DNA of 23,780 nt from Thioalkalivibrio nitratireducens (lineage in GTDB: Bacteria > Pseudomonadota > Gammaproteobacteria > Ectothiorhodospirales > Ectothiorhodospiraceae). A program made the translations under genes and the position numbers. The notes below the pieces were generated by a model that was not told the DNA's origin, did no database searches, and saw only the letters and a program-made list of their open reading frames with translations. Within the stretch, counting starts at the first letter, position 1. Each line of letters starts with the position of its first letter. The stretch lies in the NCBI GenBank assembly GCA_011390385.1, contig JAABSN010000037.1, forward strand, positions 1 through 23,780, read 5' to 3'. Positions 1 through 7,668 of this stretch are shown piece after piece.

Positions 1-206
1 AAATTCAGCCCTGTGCCAAAACCGGTTTCACCGATCGAGAACCTTTGCGCAGCACGGAAACGACGGGGCAGGTCGTTGGCGGCAATGAACACCGTTTGGA
101 CCTCGCCACATGGATCCTCGTTGCTGAAGTATACGTCGCCGTAGTCACTGGCCCTGGGCTGTTCCCGGTCCCAGGTCAGTCTTGGCGGCGAGAGCGGTCT
201 GAGCAT
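1..206 (-). CDS. mnmC: MnmC, tRNA 5-methylaminomethyl-2-thiouridine biosynthesis protein, N-terminal fragment
   Basis: This is the first 68 codons of a gene that runs off the left edge. MnmC is bifunctional: an N-terminal SAM-dependent methyltransferase domain and a C-terminal FAD oxidoreductase finish the mnm5 modification of wobble uridine in certain tRNAs. The visible part carries the family hallmarks. These are an early L-x-W at residues 10-12, SDYGDVYFS at 20-28, a VFIAANDLPRRF stretch at 39-50, and the SAM-binding loop IGETGFGTGLN at 58-68. The start is the ATG at 204-206, the first one ahead of the conserved segment; an AGGA lies close upstream but its spacing is short. The gene sits 50 bp downstream of the large M23 peptidase gene on the same strand. 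Whether the C-terminal oxidase domain is present cannot be seen. The family call is firm from motif order; the exact start is less so. Confidence 0.88.
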   Translation of the reverse strand, partial: MLRPLSPPRLTWDREQPRASDYGDVYFSNEDPCGEVQTVFIAANDLPRRFRAAQRFSIGETGFGTGLN

Positions 207-256
207 GGATCCTGAATGGCGGAGGGCCCGCGGGGGAACCCGGTGCTCAAGCCGAA

Positions 257-3200
257 TTACCGGTCCAGGCCGGGGAAGGGCCGCATCGCGAGCTGCTGCG
301 ACGGGTCGGCATTGCGCAGTGCGGCCAGGAGCGGCTGTGCATTATTCTGGAACTGTTCCAGATGAATACCTGCGAGTGACTTTGCTGCCGGCAGTTCTGC
401 CCGCATGGCGTCTACCGGGACGCCATCGACATGCAATTCATAATGCAGATGCGGCCCGGTGGTGCGGCCGGTATTGCCCGAGAGAGCGATGCGTTCGCCG
501 CGTTTCACCGTCTGTCCCGATCGAACGAATGTACGTTGTAGATGCAGGTAACGGGTTGTGTATCCCTGCCCATGTTCGATCACGAGGTACCGGCCCGCAT
601 GGGGATGGGTGTGGAGATGGGTCACTTTTCCGTCGGCCGGAGCCATGATCGGGGTGCCGACGGGCATCGAGAAATCGGTTCCGTGATGGGGGGCGGTACG
701 CCCCGTCACAGGATGGCGCCGCCTCAGGTTATAGGCTGAACTGACTCGATACGATCCGACGAACGGGATCCGTTCGAAGGCCGGCAGCAGGCTCTTGCCA
801 TCCGGGGTGTAGAACCGGCCGTCGGTATTGCGAATCGCGGTGAGATCGATCTTCTCACCGCGATAATCGAAGGCAAGGAGACGAACTTCGTAAGGCGTAT
901 CGTCCCCTTCGATCATTTCCTGTTCAATGAGCAGGGCGAAACGGTCCCCGGGCTGAACCTTGTCGTCATGCATCGGGAGATGCCGTTCGAGCAGGATGGT
1001 CAGCGAACGTGTTGCCGACGCGGAGAGTTCCGGTCGTGCGGCCAGCGATGTGGCAATGTCTTCGTCGACCTGGGCAGTGAGGGCGATATGCTGTACCTCA
1101 CGTTTTTTCATCACGTCATTGCGGACGAAGCCCTGTCCGCCATCGTTCAGAATCCACTCGGTCCCCGACACGCGGTCGTGCCAGAGTCTCAGACGGACGA
1201 GTTCGCCATTGGCGTCGGTTTGCCATGCGACTTCCTGGCCCGGGTGCACCCGGTTAAGCAGGAGTGCGCTTTCCGAATCGGCCAGGATACGGTAGAGAAC
1301 GGCTGGTGGTAGCTTCCAGACGCTACTCCAGAGCGCGGCAAGGCTGTCGCCTTCTCGCAGGGTATGGTTGTTCCACATGAGTCCGCTTGGGCGTGCGGGA
1401 TCGAGGTCGAGGTCGAGCAGTTGGTAGGAAGTCGGCAATAGCCGCTGGTTCCGTTCAAGACTGGTTTCAATCCGTCGCTCAAGATCCCGGTCATCCGCGG
1501 ACAGGCTCGGAGCCGGTGCTGTCATGGAATCGAGATGAGGAAGGAACGGCCCGATGGAAGCAATTTCAAGAGCCTGGGAGATGTTCGGTGTTTCGCCCTT
1601 GCTGGCATTCGTTTCGGAATACGCGACCTGTTGCAGCCGAGCCTCGGTGGTGGGTTTCCGAGAGACTTCATCGTGCGCAGGTTGAGACAGGGAGACGGGT
1701 ACCAGCGAGGCTGAGTCTGTCGTTGTCGAGGTTTTCCTCGTTTCCGGTCGGCTGCGTGTCCTGGATCGAACAGCGGTAGTGTGTTCGACCGATGGTTCCC
1801 AAACTGCAAATACGATGTTGGAGTCCGGGACAGAATCCGATACGCGGGTTGGGGAGAGTTGAGCCGCTTCATTGTCTGCAGGTGTTGGGTGGGAATGCTG
1901 CAACCGGCTCGCGTCACTAACCGCGATCGTGTTTTCGCGCTTCGCAGGCGTTGCCGAAGCTGCGGCGATCAGGGCCGATGCGAGGTCACTGTCGGGTCCG
2001 AGCAGGGACGCAAGCCGAATCGCCGGAGGGGTGTTTTCTGGTGTTGCGTCCGGGTCCGGGGAATCACGCAGCGTCAGGTAGCGGTGATCCCGCAAGACCT
2101 GCCGTGCCTTTGCAGCCAGCTCTTTGCCGAATTCGCCATCGAGACCGGTGAGGGAAGCCAGAGTGTTCGCGGAGCCGGGTTCGGCGGCTGGGAACGATGC
2201 AGGCTGATCGTGTCCAGGCAATCCGCCATGCTCCTGAGCGCCCGGCGATGTTGCAGTGGCGAGACTCGTCTCCAGATGGTCATCCATCCCGAGGAACGAC
2301 GTCAGCCCTGTGCCATTGTCTGACGATGCGGCGTCGCGGGCTTCGAAGGGGTCGAATACCCAGTCCGATGCGTGGCCATCTCCGTCATGAACCGCTTGCC
2401 ATGCCAGGGTGATCGAATCGCTGCCCGTGGATGCATCGAGTTCAGGCAGGGAGGCGGGCTCCGGAGGGGTGTTGTTGGCGCTCGTTTTCGGTGATTGATC
2501 GAGTCTATCGTGCGTACTTTCGCCGGCACGGGTTGATTCTCCGTTACCGCTATGCGACGCGATCTGTATTGGCCGATCGTTGAAGGCTTCAGTCGCTGGT
2601 CTCTCTGCAGACGGTGGACATTCATGCGCCGAATGGGTACTTGGGCGGGGACCCGGTTCACGGTGTTGTCCGGGTACATCGCAGCGAGCCATTCGATCGT
2701 CCAGGCTGACCGAAACCTCCCCGGTTTGTGCTATGGAATCGACGACCTCGGGCTCGTTCAATACGTTGGAAACGGTCAGCGCACTGATACCCAGTCCCCC
2801 CAGGAATGCAAGGGCCAGTGCCGGGCGCGGCACCGTGTAGACCGAGCCGGTGTCTCGCCTCGAACTCGCGTGATCGGACTGGTCTGTCTTGAGCAGCCGG
2901 GTCAGTTGATGAGCCGATATCGTCACGAGCTTGCCCGGGGCCAGGAAGACCAGCCGCAGGAACGCGGAGAGCCGGAGCCCATGGTGTTGCGCGTTCGATC
3001 CGACGTGCGGACTGACGGCGGAGTCACCGCCGGCCCAGAGCCGCAGGACGAGTGTTGCGGCAAGCGTCGCAAACCGGTCGCTCGCTGACGCGGCGAATCT
3101 ATGTGGGAGAGATGGAAGGTTTCTGAAGCAGACAGCAAGTCCATTGGCTGTCCGAGCGGCTCCAGCCGCTGCGGTCTGAGTGATCTCAGCGGCTTTCGAA

Positions 3201-5287
3201 ATCACTGTTTGCCGGCTTGCGCCGACAAACCGGCGGGCAGTGCAAAGCGACCGATCGAACTTGCTCTTCGTGACACTGGCGGCGTGGACAACCGAGCGGG
3301 CGGTACGCAGGGAAGATCGAGAAATCCATCGGCCGGTTGCCAACAGAGCCTCATCGGTGACGGATTTCAGGAACCTGGCGACGCGCGAAAAACTGCGTCC
3401 TGAAATGACCAGGCCCCGGCCGATGTTGCGCCCGACGGCGGCAATGGGAGCGATGATCGCCAGCGCGGTGGCAGCGACGGCAAATGCGATTTCACGCGCC
3501 GCAGTCCCGAAAATCCACGCGATCCCGAATGCAGTAGCCACGCAACCGTGGGCCGTTCCCCGCGCCAAAAAGGCGATGGCATGAGCAAGCGCACGCAGTG
3601 ACGTGGATACGCCGCGGGTGATGCCGCGCACAGCCGCAATCACTCCATCCGCGATTCCGGAAGTGATCCAGATGATGACGCGGATGATTGAGGTAGCCGT
3701 CAGGTAAAGGATTTCTCCGATTCCCTGAACGACAAGCCACCCGGTGACGATGAGTCCCTTGACCAAATAGGCCAGTAATCCGCCGGAAAAGGCCAGGAGC
3801 TTGAATGGAGCCAGTACGAGCAGAAAGATCACAGGCCCGAGCCGCGAGACCACGTCACCGGCCGCGTGCAGTGCGCCTGCAAGCGGATGCGGTTGGCGAC
3901 AGGCGTGATGCTCCGGTTTCGAGGCTACCTTTGGCTGAGGCGCCGCTTGCGGTCTCCCGGATCGTTCCGGAATGCCAGGCTTTTGTTCATATAATCGGCC
4001 TGGATAGTGGTCTTTAACGCCTTGATTATGCGATGAATTCGGTCGGAGATGTGATGCGTTGGACTGCTCGCGGTTTGTCGATTGGTTTCGCGTGTGGTCT
4101 GAAACAGGATTCGAAGGTCCACTAGACCTGGACCAGGCGGTCGCCATGTTGCCAGGGGCCGCCACGGCGTCGCGCACGGCAATGATCAGATCGGCAGGTA
4201 CCTTCCAGGCTGCGCTTCGCGCCGACCTCTCGGAATGTTCCGAGAGTTGCCGGAACGAGCGGAGACACTGCCCGAGTTGCCGGTCAACCCGGCCAAGTAG
4301 ACGCTTGGCTGTTGGCGAGGGCTCTGCGCCAGTCCTGACGATATCGGCCGCCAGCCGTTTGGTGCTGTCAAACAGAGAGCCGCACCCGGTTCCCGGCAGA
4401 GCGGCAGCGATCTCGGCAGAGATGGCGACGAGCTGCCCGGCGGCCGCGCGGGCATCGGGTGCACGGCACACCAGGAGCAGGGCGGCCTGAAAACGGCGCC
4501 GCGCATCATCCAGGGCGTCGACCCATTCATTCTCGGCAGCAGCAATCCCCTCCGACTGAAGAGGGCGAGACGTTGGTGAAGCGGTTTCTTTTGAGGGATT
4601 TGTAACTTTATGATAATCAGTTAATCTTGGGTGAACATGACGTTCGGTGGACTTTCGTGATTCGGGATTGGACTTTCGGGATGCTGGAGTAATCGCGGTT
4701 CCGATTTCTGGTGCGCTTGAGTCGCTGACCGCTACGCGCGGCGATTGAGAATCTTTCCCGGCGACATTCGTTCGAGTAACGGGATTGCCACCCAGAGGGT
4801 CAACATTCGCCTTGCCGACCACATGCTCTCCGCTTCGGCAGAAGGTGTGGCCCGAAGACGAGCGAGCAGGATCATCTTGGGAGCTGGGCGGGGAAGCGAC
4901 AGAGCTGGTGCGCCCGTGATCTTTGCGTAGCGCCTGAAGTTCCCGGGTCAGCAATTGCAGCGGGCGGCCGTGATGATCCCCATCCATTTCCGATTGGGAA
5001 GGGATCTCGAGCGCGGCGCGGGCCAGGAGGTATGCGCCTTCCTGACTCGGGGCGATGAGCCCCTGAGCCAGCCCTGCAACGAGCCTGACCATCTCCTGGC
5101 ATAACGCAGCCACATCGCGTGGCCCGCTCGGGCCGAGTCGCAGGTCGATCTCGGCGAGCAGTTTCAGGGCCTGCCGTAGAGGTGCCCTGTCGCGCGGTCT
5201 GGCCAGATGCGCGCGCAGGGCGCCCTGCAACAGCAGAAGCAGGTCGTCGAAATTACGCTCACGCTGGCTGCTGGTCGTCGTGGACAT
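257..5287 (-). CDS. Giant MepM-like M23 peptidoglycan endopeptidase with a ~1,300-residue N-terminal extension
   Basis: The protein has 1,676 residues from the ATG at 5285-5287. The C-terminus matches MepM/YebA, a periplasmic D,D-endopeptidase that cuts peptide crosslinks during wall growth. An OapA/LysM-like segment lies at about 1303-1380 (REGDSLAALW near its start), an M23 N-terminal domain at about 1390-1490, and the lysostaphin fold at about 1510-1620. The zinc and catalytic residues are intact: H1534 and D1538 (HHGTD), H1582 (YLHLQ), H1613 and H1615 (HLHYE). MepM relatives are usually about 440 residues. Here the extra sequence holds two similar helical modules (about 13-95 and 262-335), polar linkers, a hydrophobic/amphipathic stretch (about 470-720), a membrane helix at about 823-842, and a repeat-bearing linker (about 990-1111). 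I infer that the helix at 823-842 anchors the protein, with the peptidase in the periplasm. An in-frame start upstream (ATG ending at 5479) is possible, but the added residues look non-coding. The function of the extension is unknown. Confidence 0.87.
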   Translation of the reverse strand: MSTTTSSQRERNFDDLLLLLQGALRAHLARPRDRAPLRQALKLLAEIDLRLGPSGPRDVAALCQEMVRLVAGLAQGLIAPSQEGAYLLARAALEIPSQSEMDGDHHGRPLQLLTRELQALRKDHGRTSSVASPPSSQDDPARSSSGHTFCRSGEHVVGKANVDPLGGNPVTRTNVAGKDSQSPRVAVSDSSAPEIGTAITPASRKSNPESRKSTERHVHPRLTDYHKVTNPSKETASPTSRPLQSEGIAAAENEWVDALDDARRRFQAALLLVCRAPDARAAAGQLVAISAEIAAALPGTGCGSLFDSTKRLAADIVRTGAEPSPTAKRLLGRVDRQLGQCLRSFRQLSEHSERSARSAAWKVPADLIIAVRDAVAAPGNMATAWSRSSGPSNPVSDHTRNQSTNREQSNASHLRPNSSHNQGVKDHYPGRLYEQKPGIPERSGRPQAAPQPKVASKPEHHACRQPHPLAGALHAAGDVVSRLGPVIFLLVLAPFKLLAFSGGLLAYLVKGLIVTGWLVVQGIGEILYLTATSIIRVIIWITSGIADGVIAAVRGITRGVSTSLRALAHAIAFLARGTAHGCVATAFGIAWIFGTAAREIAFAVAATALAIIAPIAAVGRNIGRGLVISGRSFSRVARFLKSVTDEALLATGRWISRSSLRTARSVVHAASVTKSKFDRSLCTARRFVGASRQTVISKAAEITQTAAAGAARTANGLAVCFRNLPSLPHRFAASASDRFATLAATLVLRLWAGGDSAVSPHVGSNAQHHGLRLSAFLRLVFLAPGKLVTISAHQLTRLLKTDQSDHASSRRDTGSVYTVPRPALALAFLGGLGISALTVSNVLNEPEVVDSIAQTGEVSVSLDDRMARCDVPGQHREPGPRPSTHSAHECPPSAERPATEAFNDRPIQIASHSGNGESTRAGESTHDRLDQSPKTSANNTPPEPASLPELDASTGSDSITLAWQAVHDGDGHASDWVFDPFEARDAASSDNGTGLTSFLGMDDHLETSLATATSPGAQEHGGLPGHDQPASFPAAEPGSANTLASLTGLDGEFGKELAAKARQVLRDHRYLTLRDSPDPDATPENTPPAIRLASLLGPDSDLASALIAAASATPAKRENTIAVSDASRLQHSHPTPADNEAAQLSPTRVSDSVPDSNIVFAVWEPSVEHTTAVRSRTRSRPETRKTSTTTDSASLVPVSLSQPAHDEVSRKPTTEARLQQVAYSETNASKGETPNISQALEIASIGPFLPHLDSMTAPAPSLSADDRDLERRIETSLERNQRLLPTSYQLLDLDLDPARPSGLMWNNHTLREGDSLAALWSSVWKLPPAVLYRILADSESALLLNRVHPGQEVAWQTDANGELVRLRLWHDRVSGTEWILNDGGQGFVRNDVMKKREVQHIALTAQVDEDIATSLAARPELSASATRSLTILLERHLPMHDDKVQPGDRFALLIEQEMIEGDDTPYEVRLLAFDYRGEKIDLTAIRNTDGRFYTPDGKSLLPAFERIPFVGSYRVSSAYNLRRRHPVTGRTAPHHGTDFSMPVGTPIMAPADGKVTHLHTHPHAGRYLVIEHGQGYTTRYLHLQRTFVRSGQTVKRGERIALSGNTGRTTGPHLHYELHVDGVPVDAMRAELPAAKSLAGIHLEQFQNNAQPLLAALRNADPSQQLAMRPFPGLDR

Positions 5288-5522
5288 TGTTATGGTTGCG
5301 GGTGGTCCGTTGTTGGGCTGCCGTAACCGGTGACCGGTAGATTGCCAAGACCCGGAGATCCAACCCACCGGCCCGTACCTGCCAGTGGGCGATGCGACGC
5401 TATCCCCCGGACGATCTCGCTCTCCACTGTTGCACCGCAGAAGCCCATTTTGGTGAACCGACGGGCTCGATCGTCTCATGCGATAACGCAAACCCCTGAA
5501 TCGCGGGAACCGTATTTTTGCG

Positions 5523-5553
5523 ACTATATCATCAAGGCTCGCGTGCCGGTCAA
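5523..5553 (-). promoter_or_regulatory. Candidate promoter for the giant M23 peptidase gene
   Basis: On the minus strand TTGACC (5548-5553) precedes TATAGT (5523-5528) by 19 bp. A TG one base before the -10 hexamer makes an extended -10 (TGATATAGT). The spacer is longer than the usual 17 bp, but the extended -10 partly compensates. Transcription would begin near 5516, leaving about 230 nt of leader before the chosen ATG at 5287, or about 35 nt before the alternative in-frame ATG ending at 5479. The rest of the gene-free stretch 5288-5759 shows no tRNA, no convincing terminator and no strong small ORF. Confidence 0.38.
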
Positions 5554-5759
5554 GGCTGGCCGCGAAGACCGTGCTCGCAGATTCGTATCGATACCAAACC
5601 CGCGCCCGCAGGTTTGCGTTGCCGGCCGAGCCCTCTTCTCATGCGCGAGGGGTGGAAAGCACACCGGGTCCGTGACGGTAGGACCGGGAGCGTTGCAGAA
5701 CGGGCTCTGCCGCAATACCTGTGCGCAGGTGTCGCTTGCCTGAAAAGCTATAAACAACA

Positions 5760-6542
5760 TCAGGAACGTATCCCAACTCCTCGGTTCAGGATAACCAGAG
5801 CCAATATGTACAGTGCCAGGATGAAGGAAAGGATGATCGCATAGGAGATGCCGAGGGAGAGATCGCTGGTGCCGAGTAATCCATAACGGAATGCATCTAC
5901 CATGTACAGGATCGGATTGATCTGAGACAACGCCTGCCAGAATTCAGGCAACAGCGAAACCGAATAGAAGACGCCACCGAGGTATGTAAGGGGGGTGAGC
6001 ACAAAGGTCGGCATGATGGAAATTTCGTCGAAGCTACGCGCGAACACACCGTTGATCAAGCCTGCAAGGGCGAACACGATCGACGTCAGCAGGACCACGG
6101 AGAGCGTCACCGCGACGCTATGGACACTCAGCGGACTGAAAAACAGTGACACGATCGTCACACCCGCCCCGACCGTAAGCCCGCGCGCAACACCGCCGCC
6201 CACGAACCCGAGAATGATCAGGCTGTTGGGTACGGGCGATACCATCAGTTCCTCGATATGCCGCTGGAATTTCGAACTGAAAAATGATGACACGACATTG
6301 GCATAACTATTTGTAATTACTGCAAGCATGATCAGGCCGGGGACGATGAAATCCATGTAGCGGTATCCGTCCATGTCCCCGATCCGGGAACCGATCAAGC
6401 CCCCGAAGATGACCAGATAAAGCGCCGTGGTGATCATGGGTGGCAGCACAGTCTGTACCCAGATGCGGGCGAAACGCAGGATTTCCTTGGTAATGATCGT
6501 GCGGAGAGCGGTCCAGTGTTCACGCAGGTGGGTGGGTTTCAT
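5760..6542 (-). CDS. yadH: ABC-2 type transporter permease, YadH family
   Basis: This 260-residue protein is the membrane subunit of an ABC exporter. It aligns throughout with E. coli YadH as I recall it: an N-terminal cytoplasmic helix (residues about 1-27, containing RFARIWVQT), then about six hydrophobic membrane segments. Conserved blocks are FGGLIGSRIGDMDGYRYM, FIVPGLIMLAVITNSYANV, KFQRHIEELMVSPVP and FVLTPLTYLGGVFYS. It lacks its own ATPase, which is supplied by the upstream gene; the two overlap by four bases (ATGA), typical of translational coupling. The transported substrate of YadGH is not established, so none is assigned. The stop codon overlaps an ATG of a doubtful 78-codon frame downstream. 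The family assignment is confident. Confidence 0.94.
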   Translation of the reverse strand: MKPTHLREHWTALRTIITKEILRFARIWVQTVLPPMITTALYLVIFGGLIGSRIGDMDGYRYMDFIVPGLIMLAVITNSYANVVSSFFSSKFQRHIEELMVSPVPNSLIILGFVGGGVARGLTVGAGVTIVSLFFSPLSVHSVAVTLSVVLLTSIVFALAGLINGVFARSFDEISIMPTFVLTPLTYLGGVFYSVSLLPEFWQALSQINPILYMVDAFRYGLLGTSDLSLGISYAIILSFILALYILALVILNRGVGIRS

Positions 6543-7489
6543 CGCGATGTCCGCATTTCATGTCCCCGGTGCTTCGGAGCTTGCGTCATTCGGATGAAGA
6601 GTTCTTCGAGTCGATTCGTCTTGTTACGCATGCTCTGTACTTTAATATTATTGCTGTCAAGAAGTTGGAAGAGGATATTAAGGCTTTGCCCACGATGAAT
6701 GTCGGCTTCCAGCGTGAGATCGTCGATTGTTCGCAATGCAATGGTGTCGTGTACCGGCACTCGTTCGACCGGCGCGAGAAGATCCAGAACGACGGTTTCG
6801 GTATCCAGTTCGGCCAGCAGCCCCTTCATGGTCGTGTTGATCACGATACGCCCCTGGTCGATGATGGCGATGTTGCGGCAGAGCTGCTCCGCCTCCTCGA
6901 GATAGTGCGTCGTGAGAATGATGCTGCGCCCATCGCAATTGATGTTGCGGAGGAAGTCCCACATCGAACGTCTGAGTTCGATATCGACGCCGGCGGTGGG
7001 TTCATCAAGGATCAGCAGTCGAGGCTCGTGAACCAGCGCCCGAGCAATCATCAGTCGGCGCTTCATGCCACCGGAAAGCGTTCGAGCCATCTCCTTGCGC
7101 TGGTCCCACAGACCGAGTTCGCCCAGGTAGTGTCTGGTTCGGCGCCAGGCCTCCGGGCGCGGGATTCCATAGTAGCCCGCCTGATTGACGACGATTTCGC
7201 CGACGGGCTCGAAGGTATTGAAATTGAACTCCTGTGGTACGAGCCCGATGTTTCGTTTCACCTCCTGGATGTCGCGATCCAGATCGTGACCGAAGACTCG
7301 AACTGTGCCCGAGGTCTTGTTGATGAGAGACGTGACGATTCCGATCGTCGTTGATTTGCCAGCGCCGTTCGGACCCAGCAGGGCGAAGAAGCTTCCCGGC
7401 GCCACAGTCAGGTCGATGCCCTTCAGAGCTTCGAATCCGTTTCGGTAGGTCTTGTGCAAGCCACGGATTTCCAATGCTGCGTTGATCAT
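6539..7489 (-). CDS. yadG: ABC transporter ATP-binding protein, YadG family
   Basis: This 316-residue protein is the cytoplasmic ATPase that powers the YadH permease. Visible motifs in order are Walker A GPNGAGKST (39-47), a Q-loop region around VPQEFNF (84-90), the ABC signature LSGGMKRR (138-145), Walker B LLILDEPTAG (158-167) and the switch histidine in ILTTHYLEEAE (H195). The C-terminal ~90 residues form the extra domain seen in YadG, with the conserved MRNKTNRLEELF stretch. The start is the ATG at 7487-7489. No clear Shine-Dalgarno precedes it, and a second ATG lies 11 bases upstream out of frame. It is the first gene of a two-gene operon and is divergent from the M17 aminopeptidase gene, with about 180 bp between the starts. 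The substrate is unknown. Confidence 0.94.
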   Translation of the reverse strand: MINAALEIRGLHKTYRNGFEALKGIDLTVAPGSFFALLGPNGAGKSTTIGIVTSLINKTSGTVRVFGHDLDRDIQEVKRNIGLVPQEFNFNTFEPVGEIVVNQAGYYGIPRPEAWRRTRHYLGELGLWDQRKEMARTLSGGMKRRLMIARALVHEPRLLILDEPTAGVDIELRRSMWDFLRNINCDGRSIILTTHYLEEAEQLCRNIAIIDQGRIVINTTMKGLLAELDTETVVLDLLAPVERVPVHDTIALRTIDDLTLEADIHRGQSLNILFQLLDSNNIKVQSMRNKTNRLEELFIRMTQAPKHRGHEMRTSR

Positions 7490-7668
7490 GCTGTCATTTT
7501 ATCCGGTCCGGGTTGGGGGTGGGGAGGGGAGCCGCTGACTGCGCACTACTTTCCAACCGACCGATCGGCAAGCATTGTGCGACTGGGGAGCAGTTGACGT
7601 TATGATGACAGTTCCATTCCATAGTCCCAACCCTTTCGGGCTTGGCTGAAGACTTTCAAGGAGTCGCC

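Noticed and set aside
5717..5730. Hairpin ACCTG-TGCG-CAGGT after yadH as a terminator
   Set aside because: The stem is only five base pairs and no T-run follows on the minus strand.
7575..7625. TTGACG and TATGAT near the M17 gene as a promoter
   Set aside because: The two hexamers overlap in spacing terms and no pair has a spacer near 17 bp, so nothing specific can be claimed.
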